Assembly (NCBI GenBank): GCA_002305125.1
Contig: DBQG01000032.1
Span: 1 to 33,964 of the forward strand
DNA: 33,964 bases
From: Patescibacteria group bacterium UBA1400
GTDB lineage: Bacteria; Patescibacteriota; Microgenomatia; UBA1400
Direction: 5' to 3'
Shown: positions 16,948-23,945 of the stretch, piece by piece
Layout of the letters: each line of letters opens with the position of its first letter
How positions within the stretch are numbered: position 1 is the first letter of the stretch
Notes under the pieces: generated by a model
Told to the model about the DNA's origin: nothing
Database searches by the model: none
What the model saw: the letters and a program-made list of their open reading frames with translations, nothing else
Position numbers and translations under genes: made by a program

Positions 16948-16953
16948 ATTATA
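16948..16953 (-). promoter_or_regulatory. -10 box, leaderless GTG start of pyruvate kinase
   Basis: Perfect TATAAT on the minus strand, followed by 6 nt (AAAAAG) and the GTG at 16941. It lacks the TG extension and has no good -35. Geometry is identical to the other predicted leaderless starts here. Confidence 0.6.
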
Positions 16954-17041
16954 CTTAAATAATTGTTAAAATAAAGATTAAATAAAAAACTCTGTTTAAA
17001 AAGAGATGGGGGCCTAAAAAAACAGCTTGCTAAAAGAAAAT

Positions 17042-17080
17042 ATGGGTAAAAGAAAAGTAGAACTTAAAAAAAGTAAATAA
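17042..17080 (+). CDS. Possible 12-codon leader peptide before the GT-C/TPR gene
   Basis: An ATG at 17042 opens a 12-codon frame, MGKRKVELKKSK, whose TAA is immediately followed by the ATG of the GT-C/TPR gene (TAAATG). A weak extended -10-like TG-C-TAAAAG ends 5 nt before this ATG. Seven of twelve residues are basic. It could be a leaderless leader peptide that hands ribosomes to the next gene, which lacks a ribosome site. It is short enough to be chance; treat it as a suggestion. Confidence 0.25.
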   Translation: MGKRKVELKKSK

Positions 17081-18784
17081 ATGAACAAACTTAAAGCGTT
17101 CTTACTAGAGAAAAAACGCCCCTTTATCTTTTTAACGACCTTAGGTTTTTTAATTTATCTACCCAGCCTTTTTTTCCAGTTTTCCTATCTTGACGATAAC
17201 ACTCTTATCCTTGATCATTACTTTTTTTTAAAAGATTTAAAAAATATTTTCAACGCCTTTAAACTGGACACCTTCTACAACTTCTTAAACCAGTCCTACT
17301 ACCGTCCTGTCTTAACCATCTCTTTTTTACTTGATGCTCAAATAAGCCAACAATCTGCCTGGGGCTATCATTTAACTAACATTATCCTTCATCTTGTAAA
17401 TACAAGTCTTGTCTTTATCTTTCTTAAAAAGATGAAGATTAAAAAAAGCCTGGCTTTTTTTATGAGCCTGATTTTTACAACTCACCCTGTTTTAACCCAG
17501 GCCGTAGCCTGGATTCCGGGCCGAAACGATCTACTGCTTACTTTTTTTTCCCTTGCCTCTTTTTTAAGCCTAGATAAGCTTCTAAAGAAAAAAAAGGATA
17601 AAAACCAGAAAAAAGGCAAGCAAAAAAATTTGCTTTTCTTCTTAAGCCACCTGATCTTTTTCCTGCTGGCAATCTTTACCAAGGAAACAGCCCTGCTCCT
17701 GCCTCTGGTCTTCTCCTCTTACCTGTTTATCAATAAACAAAAAAAAACTACTACAGGGGAAACTGTCCAAATTTTAATTATAACCTGGATTCTGGGAACA
17801 ATCTTATTTTTTATCTCAAGAGCTCTAGCTTTTAAAAATCCTATGAGCTGGAATGTAACTGAAATAGGCAAAAGTCTGTTAAGCTCATGGCCGGCCGTCT
17901 TTCTTTATCTGGGCAAAATCATCCTGCCCCTTAACCTGACCGTCCTGCCGATTTTAAAAGATACCAATATCTTCATTAGTATCACTGGATTTTTAATTCT
18001 TACTTTGCTTTTAATCACTTCAAAAAATAAACAGCTAAAAACCTTAACTTTTGGCATCTTCTGGTTTCTAATCTTTTTAATCCCTGGGTTCGTCAGACCA
18101 AACCAAGAGATTATCGCTGATTTTTTGGAACACCGGATTTACCTTTCTTTTAGCGGCTTTTTAATTATAATAAGCCAGATAGATTTAGTTAAAAAGTTTA
18201 AACCCTTTAGGAAAAAAAATCTTCTTTTAACCATTGCCATTATCCTGGTCTTAGCAACAAAAACAATTTTTTACAGTCGAAACTTTAAAAACAGGTTGAG
18301 CTTCTGGCAAAAGGCAGTTAAGGGCTCACCCCACCATCCTCTGGCTCACAAAAACCTGGGAGCTATGTACTATCTTGATAAAAATCTAGAAAAAGCAGAA
18401 GAAGAGTTTAGATTAAGCCAAAACTTAAACCCAAAAGAAACCATGATCCACAACAACTTAGGCCTAATCTATATGGACAAAAAAATGTATCCTCAGGCCG
18501 AAGAGGAGTTTAAAAAAGAAATAGAAATAAATCCGTTTTATGATACTGTCTACTTTAATCTAGGCCTGCTTTACCAAAAACAAAGCCAAACCCAAAAAGC
18601 CTTAGAAACATGGGAAAAAACAGTGGCCTTAAACCCCAACCACTTAACAGCCCACACCAACTTGGCTATCCTCTACCTGGAACAAGAAAATAAGGAAAAA
18701 AGCACCTACCACATCAACCAGGTAATTCAAAGAGGTGGACAACTGCCATCAACCTTGGTTGAAGCTTTAAACTCTAACCTTTAG
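17081..18784 (+). CDS. TMTC-like GT-C membrane protein with C-terminal TPR repeats
   Basis: 567 residues. The first ~400 hold about ten transmembrane helices. The first external loop has SYLDDNTLI (Asp38-Asp39), the acidic pair of GT-C/PMT-type glycosyltransferases, then YYRPVLTISFLLDA and HLTNIILHLVN, which are typical of TMTC-like proteins with DUF1736 and TPRs. Residues from about 418 form four TPR units (AHKNLGAMYYLDKNLEKAEE, IHNNLGLIYMDK, VYFNLGLLYQKQ, AHTNLAILYLEQ). I infer protein O-glycosylation or another envelope sugar transfer. Its last 11 bp overlap tail-to-tail with the PQ-loop gene on the other strand. It is strongly basic and phenylalanine-rich. Confidence 0.8.
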   Translation: MNKLKAFLLEKKRPFIFLTTLGFLIYLPSLFFQFSYLDDNTLILDHYFFLKDLKNIFNAFKLDTFYNFLNQSYYRPVLTISFLLDAQISQQSAWGYHLTNIILHLVNTSLVFIFLKKMKIKKSLAFFMSLIFTTHPVLTQAVAWIPGRNDLLLTFFSLASFLSLDKLLKKKKDKNQKKGKQKNLLFFLSHLIFFLLAIFTKETALLLPLVFSSYLFINKQKKTTTGETVQILIITWILGTILFFISRALAFKNPMSWNVTEIGKSLLSSWPAVFLYLGKIILPLNLTVLPILKDTNIFISITGFLILTLLLITSKNKQLKTLTFGIFWFLIFLIPGFVRPNQEIIADFLEHRIYLSFSGFLIIISQIDLVKKFKPFRKKNLLLTIAIILVLATKTIFYSRNFKNRLSFWQKAVKGSPHHPLAHKNLGAMYYLDKNLEKAEEEFRLSQNLNPKETMIHNNLGLIYMDKKMYPQAEEEFKKEIEINPFYDTVYFNLGLLYQKQSQTQKALETWEKTVALNPNHLTAHTNLAILYLEQENKEKSTYHINQVIQRGGQLPSTLVEALNSNL

Positions 18785-19394
18785 ATAGAATAACTTTATT
18801 AGCTTTTATTTGTCTGCGTCTGATAATTAACATTAAAGCAAACAGGCTGTTAGCTGTTAACCAGGAAACCGGATAAAAAGCCGTTACCAGGCTATATCTT
18901 TGAAGAGCAATCACTGCCAGACCAAAACGGAGCGAGTTAAGGTAATAAAAAGATAAAGTTTCGGTATAAGGATTGTTCCAGGACTTTCTAATAGTGGGAG
19001 CAAACCCTAAAAGATCTACACTTGTAGCCAAAACAGCCGATAGAACAGGCTGTTTGGCAACCAACCATAAGCCAAGGGCAATAAAGGCAAGAATTAAAAA
19101 AACCGTATCAATTTTAACAACCTCTACTTTCCTCTTTTGATCAAACCCAAGAATAATGACGGCCAAACACATTAAAACAGCAGCTAAGGTAACAAAAGAG
19201 CCGGAACCTGCTCCACCACTAAACTGAAGAGCAAAAGCAATTGAAGTAACAAAGGCCCATAAAAACCAGCTGTAAAGATGGGGCTTGGTTTTCCCCCTAA
19301 TAATATCCCGAAGATAGGGAATATAGCCTATAAAAACCAAAAAGGTTGCGATGATCCCCAAAACATTTTTAAACTGAAAAAGGCTTAGTTCCAT
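18774..19394 (-). CDS. PQ-loop (SWEET-like) family membrane protein
   Basis: 206 residues with about seven transmembrane helices in two related halves. The first half has GYIPYLRDIIRGKTKPHLYS and the second GFAPTIRKSWNNPYTETLS, both resembling PQ-loop motifs, with Pro followed by a charged helix end and a Pro/Tyr turn. PQ-loop proteins include sugar and amino-acid carriers; the substrate here is unknown. I chose the ATG at 19394 because GAGG lies 6 nt upstream. A frame extending to a TTG at 19469 overlaps the upstream methyltransferase and adds a hydrophilic tail; it is less likely. The 3' end overlaps the GT-C/TPR gene by 11 bp. Confidence 0.75.
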   Translation of the reverse strand: MELSLFQFKNVLGIIATFLVFIGYIPYLRDIIRGKTKPHLYSWFLWAFVTSIAFALQFSGGAGSGSFVTLAAVLMCLAVIILGFDQKRKVEVVKIDTVFLILAFIALGLWLVAKQPVLSAVLATSVDLLGFAPTIRKSWNNPYTETLSFYYLNSLRFGLAVIALQRYSLVTAFYPVSWLTANSLFALMLIIRRRQIKANKVILSKG

Positions 19395-19455
19395 TTTAAC
19401 CTCTTGGTAATTATTTTTTTCATTATCTAAAAAAACAAATTTTTCCAATCCTATT

Positions 19456-20076
19456 TTACTTTCCTCCAATAGTATAAATAACCCTATTGCTGAAAGCCTC
19501 TGTTTGATCTTGCTGTTTTTCCTTCTGATAAATAATTTTAAATCCAGCCCCAGTTAAAAATTTAGCCAATCTGTTTCTTGTAAAAAAGTTAATAAAAATC
19601 TTCTCTCCCTCCAATAAAGGTTGATCAACAATACGATCCGGCTCTCCAGCCTGAGTAATAACAAGTAATTTTCCTTTAGGTTTAAGAACTTTATAAAAAC
19701 CTTTTAAAGTTTGAACAACTTCCTGGGAAGGAATATGAATTAAAGAAAATGCTACCAGTAAACCATCAAAAGAACTATCTAAATAATCAAGCTTTCTCAT
19801 GTCCATAAGTTTAAATTTGCCACCAGGGACTTTTTGGCGGGCTATTTTCAACATTTTCACCGATAAATCAATCCCTTCAACCCGAAAATCTTTATCCATC
19901 ATATACTTGGTAAAATTTCCCGGACCACAACCCACGTCTAAAATCCTAGCCTTTTTAGAAAGCACATCTAAAAACTTATCTATAAAAGGAGAACTAACTA
20001 AATCATCAAAATATTTATTAGTATAAATAGCAGCGATTTTATTATAAATATTAACACTAAGCTTGTTTTTATCCAT
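19456..20076 (-). CDS. Class I SAM-dependent methyltransferase
   Basis: 206 residues, single Rossmann methyltransferase domain. Seen: motif I ILDVGCGPGNFTKYM, the acidic loop VEGIDLSVKML, motif II FKLMDMRKLDYLDSSFDGLL, and VLKPKGKLLVIT (motif III region). The C-terminal FFTRNRLAKFLTGAGFKII is typical of small-molecule or Coq/UbiE-like methyltransferases. The substrate is unknown. The upstream region is AT-rich; TAATAT 7 nt before the ATG could be a weak -10, with no ribosome site. It lies upstream of the PQ-loop gene, probably in one transcript. Confidence 0.85.
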   Translation of the reverse strand: MDKNKLSVNIYNKIAAIYTNKYFDDLVSSPFIDKFLDVLSKKARILDVGCGPGNFTKYMMDKDFRVEGIDLSVKMLKIARQKVPGGKFKLMDMRKLDYLDSSFDGLLVAFSLIHIPSQEVVQTLKGFYKVLKPKGKLLVITQAGEPDRIVDQPLLEGEKIFINFFTRNRLAKFLTGAGFKIIYQKEKQQDQTEAFSNRVIYTIGGK

Positions 20077-20118
20077 TTATTTAATATTAAAAATATAAAT
20101 AAACACAACCTTTCTAAT

Positions 20119-20156
20119 AACTTACCAAAAACATAGGCTTTTTACCTAAGTAAGTT
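20119..20156 (-). terminator. Possible 3' hairpin at the end of the EamA gene
   Basis: Outer arms AACTTAC (20119-20125) and GTAAGTT (20150-20156) enclose inner arms TAGG and CCTA (20134-20137, 20145-20148). The structure includes the EamA stop codon. On the minus strand no T-run follows directly, so this is not a classic intrinsic terminator. It may stabilise or end the long operon transcript. Confidence 0.3.
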
Positions 20157-21066
20157 TAAGTTTTTTATTTTTTCTTAAAAATATTTTCAGACTGGCTTTT
20201 TTTATTAGCTTTGATGCTTCCAGAATTACCAGGGCAGAAATGATAAGCAGACCGCCAATCCAGGTTATTAAGGGTACCTGTTCCTGATAAAGAATAAATC
20301 CCAGGAATATAGCAAATACAATCTCCACCAGCATCAACAGACTGCCTATCTGAGCCTCAAGATAATGAAAACCGTAAACTATCAAAAGACCGGTAAAAAC
20401 CATGATGACACCTAAGGAAAAAGTGGCAATCCAGGGAGCAGACAAGGTTGGAACCAGCCATGCTTCTTTAAGAACAACAGTTAAAACAAGATAGGCCAAA
20501 AGGGTAATGGCAAGGTCAATAAAGGACAGTTGAAGAGCCGAATAAGTGCCTGACAGTTTTTTACAAAAAATGCTCCAGGCGGTGGAACTGATACCTGAAA
20601 ATAAGGATAAAAGAATAAAAAATCTGTTAACCTCCAGATTAAAAGAGTAGATCAGTCCCAAGCCTAAAAAAGACATCACCAAAGATATGGTTTTAACTCC
20701 TGTCATCTTTTCTTTAAACAACAACTTGCCGATCAAAAATCCTCCCACCAAAAACCCGGCATAAAAAGAAAAGTAAAAGGTTCCTACCTCAATATTGTTA
20801 ACAGCAATATAAAAACAGGTAAAAGAAATAATGCCCAGCAAAGTCCGGCTGATAAACCAGAACAGATCCTTACTCTTAACCTTGTGCCAGCCTTTAAAGA
20901 AAAACAGTAAAATTCCTGTTAAAACCAGAGCCAGAACATTTCTCATCAGACACTGGAAAAAAAAGGGCAGTTCAAAACCTATAATCCTGAGAAAGATAAA
21001 CATGCTTGAGTAAAGCACTGAAGCCGAAATAATAGACAAACTGCCTTTTAAAAAATTCTTATCCAT
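20146..21066 (-). CDS. EamA/DMT-superfamily transporter
   Basis: 306 residues with ten predicted transmembrane helices in two five-helix halves, the EamA layout. Seen: FFFQCLMRNVLALVLTG after the first helix, YIAVNNIEVGTFYFSFYAGF at the end of the first repeat, and FHYLEAQIGSLLMLVEIVFAIFLGFILYQE, the characteristic last-third motif, near 233-262. Likely an exporter or importer of a small metabolite; the substrate cannot be read. It starts 12 bp after the Nudix gene and so appears to be the last member of the nrdR-led operon. AAAGGA just before the ATG is too close to be a good ribosome site. Confidence 0.85.
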   Translation of the reverse strand: MDKNFLKGSLSIISASVLYSSMFIFLRIIGFELPFFFQCLMRNVLALVLTGILLFFFKGWHKVKSKDLFWFISRTLLGIISFTCFYIAVNNIEVGTFYFSFYAGFLVGGFLIGKLLFKEKMTGVKTISLVMSFLGLGLIYSFNLEVNRFFILLSLFSGISSTAWSIFCKKLSGTYSALQLSFIDLAITLLAYLVLTVVLKEAWLVPTLSAPWIATFSLGVIMVFTGLLIVYGFHYLEAQIGSLLMLVEIVFAIFLGFILYQEQVPLITWIGGLLIISALVILEASKLIKKASLKIFLRKNKKLKLT

Positions 21067-21078
21067 TTCCTTTTATCT

Positions 21079-21522
21079 TTAATCTTCTTTCTCAAAAAAC
21101 TCTTTTAAAATCTGTTTATGATCAAAAGCTATATTTTGAGGCAGGCTGTCTTTATCAAACCACTGTTTTTCTTCAACTTCCTGTTTATCAATTCTGTCCT
21201 TTTCTTTTAAAGGTCTGATTAAAAAAACAGCAGCTACATTTTGCATCCCATCTCTTTGAGGATCTGAATAAACTCCTAAAAGTTTTATTATCTTTCCTTT
21301 TACTCCTGTTTCTTCCCACACTTCCCTTAAAGCCGCCTGCGGTGCAGTCTCATTCCAGGAAATAAACCCTCCGGGCAAAGCCCAGTTTCCACCTTCACGA
21401 TTGCCTGTCTTCCTTTTTACCAGAAGCACCCGGCTGTTTTTATAAACCAGACCGTCACAGGCAAGATAACGGGAGTAGTAACGGTTACAGCAAAAACACT
21501 TTTCCCCTCTTTTAACCTTCAT
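21079..21522 (-). CDS. Nudix hydrolase with N-terminal cysteine cluster
   Basis: 147 residues. The Nudix box is intact: GFISWNE (Gly52, Glu58), then REVWEETGV (Arg66, Glu67, Glu70, Glu71). The N-terminus has Cys9, Cys11, Cys12 and Cys22, which may form a small zinc site, and the strand LVYKNSRVLLVKRKTG leads into the fold. Nudix enzymes hydrolyse nucleoside diphosphate derivatives, including oxidised or excess NTPs; the exact substrate is unknown. The ATG overlaps the stop of the RDD gene (ATGA). Its placement with Maf, MazG-like and ribonucleotide-reductase genes favours a nucleotide-pool role. Confidence 0.92.
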   Translation of the reverse strand: MKVKRGEKCFCCNRYYSRYLACDGLVYKNSRVLLVKRKTGNREGGNWALPGGFISWNETAPQAALREVWEETGVKGKIIKLLGVYSDPQRDGMQNVAAVFLIRPLKEKDRIDKQEVEEKQWFDKDSLPQNIAFDHKQILKEFFEKED

Positions 21523-21950
21523 TGCCCAACCACGTATGTTTTGGCAATCTTATCATGCCAGCCCTGTTTTTTACTGTCCCAGATAATCCAGAAATAACCT
21601 AAAAGCAGGGGAATAGTGGAAACAATATAACCAAGATACCTTAAAACAGCATCCTGGTAAGTTAAAGGCTTCCCGTCTTCCCTGATGATCTTTATCTTCA
21701 TAGCTCTTTTACCTACTGTCTGACCATTCATATTAACCCAAAGATAAATATAATAAAAAGCTCCTAGTAAAGTATTAAAAACAGGCTGTCCTAAAAAAGG
21801 CAGTACTTTTTTTAACAAAGCTCCGACCACCATTAAAATAGTTCCGTCAATTAAAGCTGCCGCCAGTCTTATGAAAAAACCGGCATAAATAGTCTTTGAT
21901 TCTTTTTTAACTTTAGAAGCTTTTTTTTTAATTTCTTTTTTAACGGCCAT
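21519..21950 (-). CDS. RDD-family membrane protein
   Basis: 143 residues. A Lys-rich cytoplasmic N-terminus (about 1-22) precedes the RDD domain: FFIRLAAALIDGTILMVVGA holds the Arg-Asp signature, followed by GQTVGKRAMKIKIIREDGKP and, near the end, DSKKQGWHDKIAKTYVV. About three to four transmembrane helices. RDD proteins are of mostly unknown function, some linked to ion transport. A clear AAGGAGG lies 3 nt before the ATG. It overlaps maf by 11 bp upstream and the Nudix gene by 4 bp downstream, so expression is probably coupled. Confidence 0.9.
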   Translation of the reverse strand: MAVKKEIKKKASKVKKESKTIYAGFFIRLAAALIDGTILMVVGALLKKVLPFLGQPVFNTLLGAFYYIYLWVNMNGQTVGKRAMKIKIIREDGKPLTYQDAVLRYLGYIVSTIPLLLGYFWIIWDSKKQGWHDKIAKTYVVGQ

Positions 21951-22572
21951 GTGCCTCCTTTTTAAATTTTTCCTTCCAGTTTGGCTTTATTTTAACATTA
22001 AACCTTTCCAGTTCTCCAGCCAATGTTTTTAGAGGCAGACCCAAGATGTTGCTGTAGCTGCCCTTAAAACCGCCAAGTATCTTTGTTCCTAAATCCTGAA
22101 TCCCATAAGCTCCTGCCTTATCAAGATAAGCATTTTTATCAAGATAGGCTTTAAGGTCTTGCGACGTAAAATTTTTAAAAATTACCTGACTCTGCTGATA
22201 ACCTGTCCATTCTTTACCTTTACTTAAAAGAGTCAAACCGGTAATAACAGCGTGCTTGGTTCCTTTAAGCTTGCCTAGTATGTTGATTGCTTCCTGCCTG
22301 TTTTTCGGTTTACCCAGAATTTCCTGGCCTAAAACAACTAAGGTGTCGGCTCCGATAATCAATCCTCCATCTTTTAAAAAACCTTCTTTTAACTTTTGTT
22401 TTGTGTTTTGAGCCTTAAGCATGGCCAGTTTAACCGCTATTTCAGCCGGAGCCAAACAGGTAACTTTAACCGTCTTCTCGTCAAGACTGCTTGGCAAAAC
22501 CTCAAACTTATCAACTAAAAACTTAAGAAGTTTTTTTCTCCTTGGTGAAGCAGAAGCAAGCACAATCTTCAT
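21940..22572 (-). CDS. maf: Maf-family nucleoside triphosphate pyrophosphatase
   Basis: Removes pyrophosphate from canonical or modified NTPs (dTTP, UTP or methylated forms in characterised homologues). 210 residues. Seen: the N-terminal IVLASASPRRKKLL, GGLIIGADTLVVLGQEILGKP with the catalytic Asp, NRQEAINILGKLKGTKHAVITGL, and near the C-terminus YLDKAGAYGIQDLG and YSNILGLPL. All family motifs are intact. Start and upstream stop share bases (TAATG) with the MazG-like gene. The closest neighbours also act on nucleotides. Confidence 0.96.
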   Translation of the reverse strand: MKIVLASASPRRKKLLKFLVDKFEVLPSSLDEKTVKVTCLAPAEIAVKLAMLKAQNTKQKLKEGFLKDGGLIIGADTLVVLGQEILGKPKNRQEAINILGKLKGTKHAVITGLTLLSKGKEWTGYQQSQVIFKNFTSQDLKAYLDKNAYLDKAGAYGIQDLGTKILGGFKGSYSNILGLPLKTLAGELERFNVKIKPNWKEKFKKEAHGR

Positions 22573-22886
22573 TAATCAAACTCTCCTGATTTAATTCTTT
22601 GCTGCAAAGTTTTAAGCATCAGCAAATATTCCTTTTCCAAATCAACCTTGTGTTCAGCCGCTAAAATCAAAATGTCATATAAACAGTCGCATAAGGAATC
22701 TTTAAAGCCTTCTTTTTGCCAGCCCGGCTTTGATCCTTTGGCTTTTTCCATGGTTAAAATGGCATTTGCCAGTTCACCTATTTCTTCAATCAAATCAACA
22801 AACCTGGTTTTGGTATTCCACTGACGCCAGTTTTTAAACTGTTTGTTAACTTTTAAAGTTTTCTGGGTCAGGTTTTTTAAATCCAT
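22572..22886 (-). CDS. MazG-like nucleotide pyrophosphohydrolase
   Basis: 104 residues, all-helical. The metal-binding EEIGELANAI (Glu34, Glu35, Glu38) and the second acidic helix DSLCDCLYDILI (Asp67, Asp71) are the MazG/dUTPase-2-type motif pair. Small MazG-like enzymes hydrolyse dNTPs or NTPs to monophosphates and pyrophosphate, often clearing damaged or excess dNTPs. It is joined to nrdG upstream and maf downstream by TAATG one-base overlaps, so it probably helps balance the dNTP pool made by the reductase. Specificity is not readable. Confidence 0.85.
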   Translation of the reverse strand: MDLKNLTQKTLKVNKQFKNWRQWNTKTRFVDLIEEIGELANAILTMEKAKGSKPGWQKEGFKDSLCDCLYDILILAAEHKVDLEKEYLLMLKTLQQRIKSGEFD

Positions 22887-23626
22887 TAATCTACTCCTTT
22901 TAAAACTGTTTTAGGAAAAACTTTTTTAACCTGATCAAAAATCTTTTCTGCCTCAATTTCGGAAAAAGGCTCTTTGTTTAAAAAAGAAGCATCTAAGCAG
23001 TTTTGGGGCCGGAAAAGCTGGAGGGCATAGTTAAAATCTTTAACCTCAATCTTATTTTCCCTCACAATCTTTTTTAAATCCCAAACCAACTGTTTAATGT
23101 TTAAAAAAGTATGAATGCCGGGGACAAGGGTAGTTCTAAACTCAAAATCAACCCCCGAGGTTAAAATCAGATTTATGCTTTCTTTAATCCTGGCAATCGG
23201 AAACTTAATCCCAATAGCCTTTTTATAATCAGAAAAACTGGTTTTAATATCCATAGCCACAAAATCAACGGCTTTTTGTTTAAAAAGTTTTTGTAATACC
23301 CAGGGATTACTGCCATTACTATCCAGCTTAACTCCCAAGCCCAACTTTTTGATCTTTAAACAAAAAGGTAAAAGATCCGGTTGCAGGGTCGGTTCTCCGC
23401 CAGTAATACAAACGCCGTCTAAAATCCTTTTTCTTTTTTCTAAAAACGAAAAAAAATCTTCTTCCTTTAAAGGACTGGTTTTTGCCTGAGCAAAAAGTTT
23501 GCTGGTTACCAAATCCTTGTTATGACAAAAGGGACAGCGGAAGTTGCAACTGACAGTAAAAACAGTACAGGCAACTTTACCTGGAAAATCAATGACCGTA
23601 GTTTTTTGCAATCCGCCAAGCAGCAT
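22886..23626 (-). CDS. nrdG: Anaerobic ribonucleotide reductase activase (radical SAM, NrdG type)
   Basis: Uses a 4Fe-4S cluster and S-adenosylmethionine to install the glycyl radical on class III ribonucleotide reductase. 246 residues from the chosen ATG. The cluster motif is SCNFRCPFCHN (CxxxCxxC). GVCITGGEPTL is the SAM-binding GGE motif, and VKLDSNGSNP and AMDIKTSF follow. It resembles the longer NrdG2-type activases. A TTG start at 23647 would add seven residues but overlaps the inverted repeat upstream; the ATG has GGGGG about 9 nt before it. It lies directly downstream of the glycyl-radical peptide it would act on. Confidence 0.93.
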   Translation of the reverse strand: MLLGGLQKTTVIDFPGKVACTVFTVSCNFRCPFCHNKDLVTSKLFAQAKTSPLKEEDFFSFLEKRKRILDGVCITGGEPTLQPDLLPFCLKIKKLGLGVKLDSNGSNPWVLQKLFKQKAVDFVAMDIKTSFSDYKKAIGIKFPIARIKESINLILTSGVDFEFRTTLVPGIHTFLNIKQLVWDLKKIVRENKIEVKDFNYALQLFRPQNCLDASFLNKEPFSEIEAEKIFDQVKKVFPKTVLKGVD

Positions 23627-23646
23627 AATTATTACCCCCAAATACA

Positions 23647-23685
23647 ACTTAAGTTTAAGCCTGGTAGAATGACTTAAACTTAAGT
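23647..23685 (-). repeat. Perfect 13-bp inverted repeat before nrdG
   Basis: Arms ACTTAAGTTTAAG (23647-23659) and CTTAAACTTAAGT (23673-23685) are exact reverse complements around a 13-nt loop. The repeat lies between the stop of the glycyl-radical peptide gene and the nrdG ATG, 20 nt upstream of the latter. There is no T-run, so it is not a standard terminator. It may be an mRNA-processing or stability hairpin that sets nrdG level, or a protein-binding site. Confidence 0.7.
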
Positions 23686-23698
23686 AAATAGGAAAAAC

Positions 23699-23836
23699 TT
23701 ATTTTGTTTTATAAGTTTTTCTTTTAGCAAACTCTGCTTCTTTCCCTGGATTCCATTGACTCACCGGGCGTAAATATCCAACAATGCGGGAATAGACTTC
23801 GCAGAGTGTTCTTTTGCTATTTTTGTCTTCAGCCAC
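23699..23836 (-). CDS. Detached glycyl-radical segment of class III ribonucleotide reductase
   Basis: A 45-residue gene starting at GTG. It reads MAEDKNSKRT, then LCEVYSRIVGYLRPVSQWNP, then GKEAEFAKRK and TYKTK. The core matches what is normally the last ~35 residues of a full-length anaerobic NrdD: SRIVGY carries the radical glycine (Gly20), followed by the RPV-WN-GK-EF-R tail. A strong AAAGGAGG stands 3 nt before the GTG, so it is translated on its own. It is separated from the large NrdD gene by 109 AT-rich bp with stops in frame, which argues against a simple sequencing frameshift. I infer that it binds the large subunit and receives the radical from NrdG. Confidence 0.88.
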   Translation of the reverse strand: MAEDKNSKRTLCEVYSRIVGYLRPVSQWNPGKEAEFAKRKTYKTK

Positions 23837-23945
23837 CTGCCTCCTTTCTTTAATTTTTTAGTTTTAAAATTTAATATAAGATTATTTTTTTAATATTTAG
23901 TTTCTTAAAGTAAAAATAGTTTTATTAAATTTAAAATAGCTAAAA

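Noticed and set aside
23837..23945. Intron, intein remnant or frameshift joining nrdD to the glycyl-radical segment
   Set aside because: The 109-bp gap has stops in frame, no splice or intein motifs, and a strong AAAGGAGG site before an independent GTG, so a separate gene explains it better.
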